Translations under genes and position numbers: made by a program
In this document: positions 50,167 through 57,603 of the stretch, piece by piece
Layout: every line of letters starts with the position of its first letter
Position numbering within the stretch: the first letter of the stretch is position 1
The notes under the pieces: generated by a model
Database searches by the model: none
What the model saw: the letters and a program-made list of their open reading frames with translations, nothing else
What the model was told of the DNA's origin: nothing
Source of the DNA: Desulfoglaeba alkanexedens ALDC
GTDB taxonomy: Bacteria; Desulfobacterota; Syntrophobacteria; Syntrophobacterales; DSM-9756
DNA: 64,000 bases
Assembly (NCBI RefSeq): GCF_005377625.1
Contig: NZ_CP040098.1
Span: 1,419,501 to 1,483,500, forward strand
Reading direction: 5' to 3'

Positions 50167-51276
50167 TCAATCCACCTGAAGCACCACGGAAAAACACGAG
50201 AACACCACCCAGGCCCGGTCGCCTTCCTTGAGACCCAGGCGCCGCCCGCTTTCCGTTGAAGCCACGGCGCAGAGCTCCGTGCCGTCGGCGATCCGCACAG
50301 CATATTCCGTGTTGATGGCACCGCGGGTCATGCAGACAATAACCCCGCTGAAGCGGTTTTCGGCGGTGCATGCCGGCTCGCGGTCACCATGGTGAAGCAT
50401 GACCCACGGAGCTTTCACCTCGGCGGTGACCAGGCGCCCTTCCGCGAGTCCCAGCCGTTCCACGCTGTCGTTGGTGATCACGGCGGTGACCAAGTGCCCC
50501 CCGAGGGTGTGGACCACGAGCAGGCTCTGGATGTCTCCGCGCCGGATCGACTGCACTTTGCCGATAAAGGTGTTCCGGGCGCTGGTTCCCCGGGTCGATT
50601 CCCTTTCCACAAAGCGCCGCGTCACCTGGCGCATCTCTTCGTCGGAAAAGGAAACGTAGGCCGACGTCAAATGGGGCGTCGAATGCCCCAGGAGCATCTG
50701 AACCGCCGCGAGAGGCACGCCGTTTCGCATCAGTTCCACGGCGCGGGCCTTCCGGATCATCTCGGGTCCGCCAAGATTCCGGGAAAAGCCGCAGGACTTC
50801 GCGCGTTCATAAAACTTCCGCCGCACAAACGCGGGATCCACATCGAAGCCGCGCCGCAGATACGTGCGGAAGGCCGGTTCGTCGAGCGCCGAACGTATTT
50901 CCCGGGCCAGTCGTTCCGAAATGAAGGCTTCCCGGGGGGGACGCTGCCCGGCGCGGTCCGCACCGCGAAAGAAGATGGCCCGGTTTTCAAGGTCAATGTC
51001 TTCGAGGGGATCGAGGGCCAAGACTTCTTTCAGCTTGGCTCCCGTGTAGCGAATGATCAGAAACAGGAGAAGGACGCGCCGGCGCGACAGGTGCACGTCC
51101 TTTCGCGGAGACTCTTCCACCCAGTCTCGGAACGACTGTTCCAGTTGATTCAACTGGACGGTATCGAGGCACCGCCCTTCATCCGGTGCGACCACGATGC
51201 GCCCGTGGCTGCCCCTCTTCGATTCCTCAAGCGAACCGGCGGGCGACCCTCCCGCGCATTTGCCTTTCGTCGTCAT
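50167..51276 (-). CDS. TunR-type regulator: inactive tyrosine-recombinase domain fused to two Mop/TOBE domains
   Basis: The 369-residue protein joins a tyrosine-recombinase-like domain (about 35-225) to two molybdate/tungstate-binding Mop domains (about 234-293 and 307-369; note SLLVVHTLGGHLVTAVITND and NTEYAVRIADGTELCAVAST). TunR regulators of sulfate reducers have this plan and control tungstate or molybdate uptake. Recombinase residues have decayed: the first Arg is Lys81 (TGAKLKEVLAL) and the HxxR His is Glu172. LLGH (His198) and Tyr207 remain. It should bind DNA but not recombine it. GGAAGGG precedes ATG 51276. Nearby are TauE permeases and a molybdate-transporter fragment. Confidence 0.8.
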   Translation of the reverse strand: MTTKGKCAGGSPAGSLEESKRGSHGRIVVAPDEGRCLDTVQLNQLEQSFRDWVEESPRKDVHLSRRRVLLLFLIIRYTGAKLKEVLALDPLEDIDLENRAIFFRGADRAGQRPPREAFISERLAREIRSALDEPAFRTYLRRGFDVDPAFVRRKFYERAKSCGFSRNLGGPEMIRKARAVELMRNGVPLAAVQMLLGHSTPHLTSAYVSFSDEEMRQVTRRFVERESTRGTSARNTFIGKVQSIRRGDIQSLLVVHTLGGHLVTAVITNDSVERLGLAEGRLVTAEVKAPWVMLHHGDREPACTAENRFSGVIVCMTRGAINTEYAVRIADGTELCAVASTESGRRLGLKEGDRAWVVFSCFSVVLQVD

Positions 51277-51396
51277 CACGTCGCCCTTCCATACAAACCC
51301 ACACAAAAGCACCCTCGAAAGGTACTCGACCCTTTTCGGCGCACTCCACGAGCGGCCGTAACCGCGGGGTTCGAGGACACCCCTTCCGAAGCGGCT

Positions 51397-52134
51397 TCAG
51401 ACGATCCAGCGCCTCTTGATATTATGAAGGCTAATTGCGAACAAACCGGCACAAAAAACCACCAGGAGCGCCAGATCGAGGGCAACCGGCATGACATGGC
51501 CGCCGTGGACGGCTCCATGAAGCACGTCGGCTCCATACGTCAGCGGAAACACGTACGACAGGGGTCTGAGAAAAACCGGAAGTCTCTCGATGGGGAAAAA
51601 GAGACCGCACAGGAAAATCATGGGAAAACGGAAAAAGTTGGAGAAGGTCTGCGCCTCGAAAACCTCGCTCACCGCCACGGCGATAAACAGGCCGAGAAAA
51701 GTCGAAGCCACCGCGATGAGGACCACGGCGGCGGCGAACGCGGCCCAGTCCACCGGAGAGAGGTCGGCGAGAAACGCCGCCATAACGACCGGAACGGAGG
51801 CGTTGGCCGTCCCGAAAAAGATGGCGCCGCCGGTCTTGGCCAGCATGAGGAGTTCCAGGGGAATGGGGGCCAGGAGAAGCCGTTCGAAGGAACGCTGCTT
51901 CTTTTCGAAGGTGACGGTCACCGCCAGCATCGAGGTGGTGCCGAAGAGCACGGAAACGCTCACCACGCCGGGAAGCAGTGTCAGGATCTCCTCCATGCCG
52001 CGACCGGATCGGATGAAAAACATGGCCGTCCACACCAGAGGGAAAAGGATGCCCCAACTGATATTCGGCGGCTTAAGGTAATAGGTGCGCATGTCCTTCA
52101 GCACGATATTCCAGAAAGCGATCCACAGCTTCAC
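51397..52134 (-). CDS. ABC-2 type transporter permease
   Basis: The 245-residue membrane protein has six predicted helices typical of ABC-2 exporters, with GILFPLVWTAMFFIRSGRG after helix 1 and the helix-5 region FPMIFLCGLFFPIERLPVFL close to the ABC-2 signature. Its start overlaps the ATPase stop by four bases, so the two form one exporter with drug, lipid or polysaccharide-type substrates. The cargo is unknown. Despite the TunR neighbour, this exporter family is not a tungstate importer. Confidence 0.85.
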   Translation of the reverse strand: MKLWIAFWNIVLKDMRTYYLKPPNISWGILFPLVWTAMFFIRSGRGMEEILTLLPGVVSVSVLFGTTSMLAVTVTFEKKQRSFERLLLAPIPLELLMLAKTGGAIFFGTANASVPVVMAAFLADLSPVDWAAFAAAVVLIAVASTFLGLFIAVAVSEVFEAQTFSNFFRFPMIFLCGLFFPIERLPVFLRPLSYVFPLTYGADVLHGAVHGGHVMPVALDLALLVVFCAGLFAISLHNIKRRWIV

Positions 52135-53105
52135 GACCCGCCTCCCGCTCTCTCCTTTTCCTTGCCCATGACCTCAGCCTCAAGCCCTGTAATCCTCACA
52201 AAAACGTCTTCGAGAGACGGCCGCACCCTGCGGGCCTCCGAGACTTCGACGCCGCGATCTTCCAGGAAGCGTACCATCGGCCCCACGCGTATCGGAGCAC
52301 CCGCCTCCACGCGGATCAGCCCGCCGGGCTCCATGGAAAACTCCAGGCCGGGAAAAGAACGCTCGAGCTCCCGCCGCACGCCGTCGGCCTCGCCGGTGCA
52401 AGCGATCCGCACCACGTGCCTTCCGCGCATCGGCTGGATCAGCTCTTCCACCGTATCGATTCGTACGATCCGACCCGAGACAATGAAGGCCACCCGATCA
52501 CAGAGCCTTTCCGCTTCCTCGATATAGTGAGTTGTCAGGAAGATGGTGGTTCCGGCCCGGTTCAGGTCGGCGATGAGCTGCCGCAACCGCCGGGCGCTCG
52601 CCACGTCGATCCCGGTGGTGGGTTCATCCAGAAAGAGGATTTCGGGGCGGTGAACGATTCCGGCGGCGACGGTGAGCTTCCGCTTCATCCCTTTGGAGTA
52701 CCCCCCGAACTTCCGGGTCGCGGCATCCGCGAGACCGAACGCGTCCAGAAGTTCCCTGGCTCGACCCCGCCGCTCGCGCCTTTCCATCCCGTAGAGCGCG
52801 GCGCAGAAGCAGAGGTTTTCGAATCCGGTGAGTTCCGGGTAGAGGTTGCTTTCATCGGGCACCACGCCGATCAAGTGCTGCGCCGCACGGGGTCTCCGCG
52901 TACAGTCGACCCCGGCGATTTCGATGGTTCCCCTATCCGGGCGAGCAAGACCCGTAAGCATGTTGATGGTCGTGGTCTTACCGGCTCCGTTGGGTCCAAG
53001 AAAACCGAAAAGCTCGCCACGCCGTACACTGAACGAAATTCCGCAAACAGCGTCCACCTTCTCAAAGCGCTTGGCGAGCCCGTTGACAACGATGACTTCG
53101 CTCAT
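52131..53105 (-). CDS. ABC-2 exporter ATP-binding protein (CcmA/DrrA type)
   Basis: The 324-residue ATPase has Walker A GFLGPNGAGKTTTINMLTGL, the signature KFGGYSKGMKRKLTVAAGIV, Walker B ILFLDEPTTGID and the switch HYIEEAE. A C-terminal extension of about 90 residues (RHVVRIACTGEADGVRRELE) is the regulatory domain common in DrrA-like exporters. GTG 53114 is in frame upstream; ATG 53105 gives MSEVIVVNGLAKRF, the normal start. Coupled to the permease by a four-base overlap. Confidence 0.88.
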   Translation of the reverse strand: MSEVIVVNGLAKRFEKVDAVCGISFSVRRGELFGFLGPNGAGKTTTINMLTGLARPDRGTIEIAGVDCTRRPRAAQHLIGVVPDESNLYPELTGFENLCFCAALYGMERRERRGRARELLDAFGLADAATRKFGGYSKGMKRKLTVAAGIVHRPEILFLDEPTTGIDVASARRLRQLIADLNRAGTTIFLTTHYIEEAERLCDRVAFIVSGRIVRIDTVEELIQPMRGRHVVRIACTGEADGVRRELERSFPGLEFSMEPGGLIRVEAGAPIRVGPMVRFLEDRGVEVSEARRVRPSLEDVFVRITGLEAEVMGKEKERAGGGS

Positions 53106-53143
53106 TCCCGTCACATCCTATCGGCGCGTCCCTTAAGGGCCGC

Positions 53144-53269
53144 TCAAACCGAGAGCTTCTCCCATCTCAGAAGTTGAGCGACTACGGCGATGGCGATGGG
53201 GAGCAGGGTGCCCAGGTCGCCCAAAGACCCCGCCGGTTCCATTCGGTCATACTTGAATCGCTCAAACAT
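53144..53269 (-). pseudogene. N-terminal fragment of a MOT1-like molybdate/sulfate transporter
   Basis: From ATG 53269 (GAGGGG five bases upstream) the reverse strand reads MFERFKYDRMEPAGSLGDLG and TLLPIAIAVVAQLLR, then stops after 41 residues. The AGSLGDLGTLLP motif opens the first membrane helix of MOT1-type sulfate/molybdate transporters, which are about 400 residues. The rest is missing, replaced by the ABC exporter genes. It starts 10 bases after the upstream TauE gene, so the two probably once shared an operon. Confidence 0.55.
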
Positions 53270-53278
53270 TGGAACCCC

Positions 53279-54052
53279 TCACGGACCGAAAAGCGATTGA
53301 TAGAACAGCCGCGCAGACATGCCAAAAAGAACCACGCCGAACATGACGCGAACGTTCCTCCCCTTCAGCCGCGCGCTCATGATCCGCGCCCCCGCCTGGC
53401 CTCCCACAAAAGAAGCCGCTGCGGCCGGCAGGATGAATCCCCAGTCGATGGCTTCCATGGACGCATAACCCACGAAGCCGGTAAACGAAGAAAAGCACAC
53501 GATGAAGGTCGACGAGGCGGCGGCGACTTTTGTCGGCGTCTTGAGCCCGTAGATCAAGACCGGAACGACGAACACGCCGCCTCCGATCCCCAGCAGGCCG
53601 CCCACAAGTCCGATGCAGACCCCGACGGCGATTCCTCCGACGAGCTTCTTCGCCGGCTCCGGTCCGGTTCCTTCAGCTTCGGCAGGCGGCGACATCAGCA
53701 TGCGGACCCCGGCCAAGGCCAACACCACGGCCATCGTGATGAGAAAGGGCCTCAACTCCAGCCGCACATTGAGATACGCCCCCAGGGGCGCGGCAAGGCT
53801 CGACGAAACGATCAGGGGGATGGAAAGGGAAAAATCCACCATCCTCTTTCGAGAATAGGTGTAGGCGGCGGACCCGGCGGCGATGAGGTTCAAAAAGAGC
53901 GAAGCGGACGCGGCTTCGCTCTTGGAAACGCCGAGAATGACAAAGAGCGGGGAAAAAATGAGGCCTCCGCCCAGGCCGACCATGGTCAGAAGAAGCGAAA
54001 TCAACAGAACGGAAAGCCAAAGCAGCGGGGAAAGACTCATGTCGGAAACCAC
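53279..54052 (-). CDS. TauE/SafE-family sulfite/organosulfonate exporter
   Basis: The 257-residue membrane protein has about eight helices in two homologous halves. The family motif appears as LLTMVGLGGGLIFSPLFVIL in the first half and GLVGGLLGIGGGVFVVPVLI in the second. Such proteins move sulfite, sulfoacetate, thiosulfate or related anions. ATG 54040 is an alternative start. The promoter region is shared with another divergently transcribed TauE gene at 54202. Confidence 0.88.
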   Translation of the reverse strand: MVSDMSLSPLLWLSVLLISLLLTMVGLGGGLIFSPLFVILGVSKSEAASASLFLNLIAAGSAAYTYSRKRMVDFSLSIPLIVSSSLAAPLGAYLNVRLELRPFLITMAVVLALAGVRMLMSPPAEAEGTGPEPAKKLVGGIAVGVCIGLVGGLLGIGGGVFVVPVLIYGLKTPTKVAAASSTFIVCFSSFTGFVGYASMEAIDWGFILPAAAASFVGGQAGARIMSARLKGRNVRVMFGVVLFGMSARLFYQSLFGP

Positions 54053-54201
54053 CGGATGTTGGGAGCGCCGATGACGGCCCGAGTTGCCTGCGCACTCCCG
54101 GAAGATCCTTGACAGCCTGGCCGCCGCCTCGATAAACTAACACGAATCCTAGGTTATTCGTGACCCAAAAGCAACAAGGCACTTCAACCCGGAGGACCGA
54201 A

Positions 54202-55167
54202 ATGCTCTTTCAGACCGCCGGCATCGAAGTGTCCCCCTGGATTCCTCCCTTTGTGGCTTTGGGCATATCCTTTTTCACGTCCATGGGCGGGGTGTCGGGA
54301 GCCTTCCTCCTGCTTCCCTTCCAGATGTCTTTTCTCGGCTATACGGACCCCTCGGTCAGCGCAACCAACCATGTCTTCAACATCGTGGCGATCCCGAGCG
54401 GCGTCTACCGCTACTGGAAGGAAGGCCGCATGGTGTGGCCGCTCACCTGGGTGGTGGTGGCGGGCACGCTCCCGGGAGTGCTCATCGGCGCCGTAGTGCG
54501 TGCCACGTTACTGCCGGATCCCGGGAGTTTCAAGCTTTTCGCCGCCGCCGTCCTCCTCTACATCGGCCTGCGCATGGTCCGGGATCTTACAAAGCGAACC
54601 GCCAGCCAAACCGACGGGGAAAAGGGCGAAAAGCGCCTCCAGGAAGCGGTCCGCAGGGATCGATTCCGAACCGACGCGGATCCGGGCACGCCCGGCGGCG
54701 CTTCCTCGCCCGCCATCACGGTCACCCATTTCAACCTGAGGCGTCTGGGTTATACTTTTTTTGATGAAGCCTTCGACGTTTCCGTCGCGGGGATCTTTGC
54801 CATGAGCTTCATCGTGGGGATCGTGGGCGGCATTTACGGCATAGGAGGCGGATCCATCATCGCGCCCTTTTTCGTCACCTTCTTCCGATTGCCGGTTCAT
54901 ACCGTGGCGGGAGCGGCTCTCATGGGGACCTTTGTCACCTCGCTGGCCGGCGTCGCCTTCTACCAGGCCGTCGCACCCCTGTATCCGAACCTTTCGGTCG
55001 CTCCGGATTGGCCTCTGGGACTCCTTTTCGGGCTGGGCGGCGTGGCGGGCATGTACCTGGGCGCCCGTTGCCAGAAGTTCGTTCCCGCACGAAAAATCAA
55101 GTGGATGCTGGCCGCCGTCATCGTTTTTACCGCTTTGAAATACATATCGGCCTTTTTCGACTATTAG
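54202..55167 (+). CDS. TauE/SafE-family permease, long form
   Basis: The 321-residue membrane protein has the motif FTSMGGVSGAFLLLPFQMSF in its first half and GIVGGIYGIGGGSIIAPFFV in its second. A hydrophilic loop of about 60 residues separates the halves (KGEKRLQEAVRRDRFRTDAD). The NHVFNIVAIPSGVYRYWKEG segment after helix 2 is typical of this subgroup. GGAGG six bases before ATG 54202 decides the start against GTG 54160. It precedes the flavodiiron gene by about 115 bases. In sulfur-metabolising anaerobes such genes often export sulfite or take up sulfonates. Confidence 0.87.
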   Translation: MLFQTAGIEVSPWIPPFVALGISFFTSMGGVSGAFLLLPFQMSFLGYTDPSVSATNHVFNIVAIPSGVYRYWKEGRMVWPLTWVVVAGTLPGVLIGAVVRATLLPDPGSFKLFAAAVLLYIGLRMVRDLTKRTASQTDGEKGEKRLQEAVRRDRFRTDADPGTPGGASSPAITVTHFNLRRLGYTFFDEAFDVSVAGIFAMSFIVGIVGGIYGIGGGSIIAPFFVTFFRLPVHTVAGAALMGTFVTSLAGVAFYQAVAPLYPNLSVAPDWPLGLLFGLGGVAGMYLGARCQKFVPARKIKWMLAAVIVFTALKYISAFFDY

Positions 55168-55283
55168 CGGACGCCGGGCTTCCTCCGTCGCCCGTGGGGG
55201 AGCCGGCAGGACGCGTCTTGGGCGCGAAGCGCCCACGGAAAAGGCTTCTCTACGTGGACGAGAAAAAGAAAAGGAGTCCGCTC

Positions 55284-56462
55284 ATGCAGAAGAGGAAGAT
55301 CACCGAAGGTATCCATTGGATGGGAGCCGTGGACTGGGACCGGCGCCTCTTCGATTCCCTCATCCCGCTTCCGGACGGCACATCCTACAACGCCTACCTG
55401 ATCGAGGGAAGCGAAAAGACGGCGCTCCTGGACACCGTCGATCCGCTCATGGCCGACGTGTTCCTGGGGCAACTCGACGGCGGGCCGAAAATCGATCTCA
55501 TCGTATCGCACCATGCGGAGCAAGACCATTCAGGAACCATTCCGCACGTCCTTGAACGCTTTCCCGAAGCCAAGGTGGTTTGCACACCCAAGGCCAAAGG
55601 CATGCTCATCGATCTCCTTCGCATTCGCGAAGATGCCTTTCTCACCGTGGCCGACGGCGAGACCTTGTCGCTGGGCGACCGGACGTTGAAATTCCTGCAC
55701 ACGCCCTGGGTTCACTGGCCGGAAACCATGGTGAGCTACCTGGAGGAAGAGCGGATCCTCTTCAGCTGCGATTTCTTCGGATCCCACATCGCCGCCTCGG
55801 ATCTGTACGTGACCGACAAGGGGCGGGTCTACGAAGCGGCCAAGCGTTATTTCGCAGAGATCATGATGCCTTTTCGGAACGTGATCGAAAAGAACCTGGA
55901 AAAGCTCCAGCCCTACGACATACGGATGATCGCCCCCAGCCACGGTCAGATCTACCGCGAGCCGTCCTGGATCATGGACGCCTACCTGGACTGGGTCCAG
56001 GGGGCACCCAAGAACCTTGTAGTTTTGCCTTTCGTTTCTATGCACGACAGCACCCGGAGGATGGTGGATCATTTGGTTTCGGCTCTGGCGGCAAACGGCG
56101 TGTCGGTGGAACCCTTCAACCTGACCGTGACCGACACCGGCAAACTCGCCATCGTTCTCGTAGACGCGGCAACGATCGTTATCGGAACGCCGACCCTACT
56201 CGCCGGTCCTCACCCCCTCGCCGCCTACGCCGCCTTTTTGGCCAATGCGCTTCGGCCCAAGGCGAAATTCCTATCCATCGTCGGTTCCTATGGTTGGGGA
56301 GGAAAGACCGTCGAGACCCTCGCCGGCATGATCCCCAATCTCAAGGTGGAAGTCCTGAATCCCGTGCTCTGCAAGGGACTGCCGGGCGAAGAAGATTTCC
56401 GGGCCTTGAACGACCTGGCCGCAACCATCGCGGCGAAGCACAAGGAACATGGATTTCTGTAG
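55284..56462 (+). CDS. Flavodiiron protein (rubredoxin:oxygen oxidoreductase / FprA type)
   Basis: This 392-residue cytoplasmic enzyme reduces O2 to water, or NO to N2O, protecting anaerobes. The N-terminal metallo-beta-lactamase domain carries the diiron ligands in SHHAEQDHSG (His77, Glu79, Asp81, His82 pattern), with further ligands in TPWVHWPE, SCDFFGSH and APSHGQIY. The C-terminal flavodoxin domain has FVSMHDSTRRMVDHLVSAL and VGSYGWGGKTVE for FMN. There is no fused rubredoxin. AAGGAG precedes ATG 55284. A decayed hemerythrin-like gene follows directly, consistent with an oxygen-response locus that has lost a member. Confidence 0.93.
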   Translation: MQKRKITEGIHWMGAVDWDRRLFDSLIPLPDGTSYNAYLIEGSEKTALLDTVDPLMADVFLGQLDGGPKIDLIVSHHAEQDHSGTIPHVLERFPEAKVVCTPKAKGMLIDLLRIREDAFLTVADGETLSLGDRTLKFLHTPWVHWPETMVSYLEEERILFSCDFFGSHIAASDLYVTDKGRVYEAAKRYFAEIMMPFRNVIEKNLEKLQPYDIRMIAPSHGQIYREPSWIMDAYLDWVQGAPKNLVVLPFVSMHDSTRRMVDHLVSALAANGVSVEPFNLTVTDTGKLAIVLVDAATIVIGTPTLLAGPHPLAAYAAFLANALRPKAKFLSIVGSYGWGGKTVETLAGMIPNLKVEVLNPVLCKGLPGEEDFRALNDLAATIAAKHKEHGFL

Positions 56463-56492
56463 CCGGCTGGGGAGCGGGCGACACCCATGCAA

Positions 56493-56745
56493 AGCCGAAT
56501 AAGGAGAGTCGATCGCTCGGCAATGCGTGGCGCTTCTGTCCCAACACATCGCCAAGTAAGCGGGTGTTCTGTTTCCCCTGGCGGAGGCGAAGGTGGATGC
56601 GGGCGAGGACGCCCGGCTTTTCGGGGCGTTCGAGGGGTGAGAACGGGAGCGCATCGGACCGGGAAAACACGAGGCGTTCCATGCACTGCTGGAACGCTTG
56701 GACCGGGAATACCTGGGCCGACACGGCAAGCGGCATGGACGGCTC
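56493..56745 (+). pseudogene. Decayed hemerythrin-like protein gene
   Basis: One plus-strand frame, broken by TAA near 56502, TAA near 56567 and TGA near 56637, reads ESIARQCVALLSQHIAK, then AGVLFPLAEAKVDAGEDARL, FGAFEG, and ERERIGPGKHEAFHALLERL with DREYLG. Hemerythrin cation-binding proteins have the order HIxKEExVLFPxAE, then ARL, FExxERExIG and HE. The iron-ligand His of QHIAK and the VLFP segment are still visible. The stop replacing the Glu of KEE kills the gene. It lies about 30 bases after the flavodiiron gene. Confidence 0.6.
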
Positions 56746-56818
56746 CCTCTTACCGGCCCTTGAACGGAGCTGCGGCAAGAGGCCGCGTATCAGGCGCAGC
56801 AGGGTGACGCCGGGCGCG

Positions 56819-57205
56819 TCAGGCTCTCCCGTAGTCGCCTTCCGCTCTTTCGATGTCGTCTTCTCCAAAGTAGTCGCCCGTCTGCACTTCGATGAAGACC
56901 ATGTGCGCCGGACCGGGATTGCGCACCCGGTGCCAGGTTTCCGCGGGAAGATCCACGGCCTGGCCGGCTTTCAGCCGGATGTCCTCTCCGTTTTTCGTTA
57001 CGACGGCCTCGCCGCTTACCACGTACCAGTGTTTGGAACGACGAAAATGTCGTTGGTAGTTCAACCGCGCCCCCGGGTACACCGTGAAGCGCTTGACCTT
57101 ATGGTCCGGAGCATCCAGGAGGACTTCGTAGAATCCCCAGGGGCGATGGTCTTCTCGATCGGTCTGCCGGATGATCGTTTCGTAGAGGCGCCTATATCGG
57201 TCCAT
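56819..57205 (-). CDS. Cupin-domain protein, mannose-6-phosphate isomerase type II-like
   Basis: The 128-residue single-domain cupin begins its conserved core at REDHRPWGFYEVLLDAPDHK. It continues through VYPGARLNYQRHFRRSKHWY, where His and Gln/Glu-type positions line the metal site, and KAGQAVDLPAETWHRVRNPG, ending YFGEDDIERAEGDYGR. This matches the C-terminal isomerase domain of ManC-type proteins as a stand-alone form. The first 14 residues (MDRYRRLYETI) look like the shifted tail of the adjacent decayed DUF488 gene, so the native start may be lost or later. A mannose-6-phosphate isomerase role is inferred. Confidence 0.8.
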   Translation of the reverse strand: MDRYRRLYETIIRQTDREDHRPWGFYEVLLDAPDHKVKRFTVYPGARLNYQRHFRRSKHWYVVSGEAVVTKNGEDIRLKAGQAVDLPAETWHRVRNPGPAHMVFIEVQTGDYFGEDDIERAEGDYGRA

Positions 57206-57384
57206 TTATCCGGTTCATGGCCGTACCAGCGGCGCAGTGTGTCGCTGGGTGCCGGTTCCTTGACCCAGTGGTCGACGGCCGCCCGTTCCCTGGTGAGGCA
57301 TCTCGGTCAGAGGCGGTCCACGAGGATCCGCTTGTCGTCGGCCGAATCGACCGTCTCCTAGACTCGCTTGATTTTGATGGCCAT
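57184..57384 (-). pseudogene. Decayed DUF488 gene with two in-frame stops
   Basis: From ATG 57384 (GAGGG upstream) the reverse strand reads MAIKIKRV-stop-ETVDSADDKRILVDRL-stop-PRCLTRERAAVDHWVKEPAP and SDTLRRWYGHEPDKW. DUF488 proteins read KIKRVYEP, DGxRxLVDRLWPRG, and LRxWFGHDPxxW. The TAG therefore falls at the conserved Tyr and the TGA at the conserved Trp. After DKW the matching sequence continues in another frame as MDRYRRLYETI, the start of the cupin gene. The result is a double nonsense, frameshifted remnant fused onto the cupin. Confidence 0.65.
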
Positions 57385-57603
57385 CCGATGGATCCCTCTG
57401 TGAACTCTCTAAAGACTCTCCCATCGACGGCGTTTCAGAGGAAAGTCTCCTGGAATCCTGCGGCGCCTTGCCGCATCGTGGTATCATATTTGCTATCCGG
57501 TTTTCCTATAACGCTGCCGTGGCGAGTATTTGCCACACGAGTACGGACGGGCGATGATTCGACCCGGCTCAGGAAACCCTCGGAAACTTACAGGGACCAC
57601 ATC

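Noticed and set aside
50167-51276. Active phage integrase marking a prophage or integrative element
   Set aside because: Key catalytic positions are changed (Lys81, Glu172), Mop domains are fused on, and no attachment site or phage gene is nearby.
50389-52527. 712-codon plus-strand frame opposite the TunR-type gene and ABC permease
   Set aside because: Antisense to two genes with clear motifs; spans their boundary and lacks any motif.
53279-55167. The permeases as a two-component transport complex
   Set aside because: The two genes are divergent, each has both family halves, and each looks self-sufficient.
57184-57384. Recoding of TGA as Trp or TAG as an amino acid in the DUF488-like frame
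   Set aside because: The stops do fall at conserved Trp and Tyr, but a frameshift follows and the other genes use normal stops, so decay explains it better.
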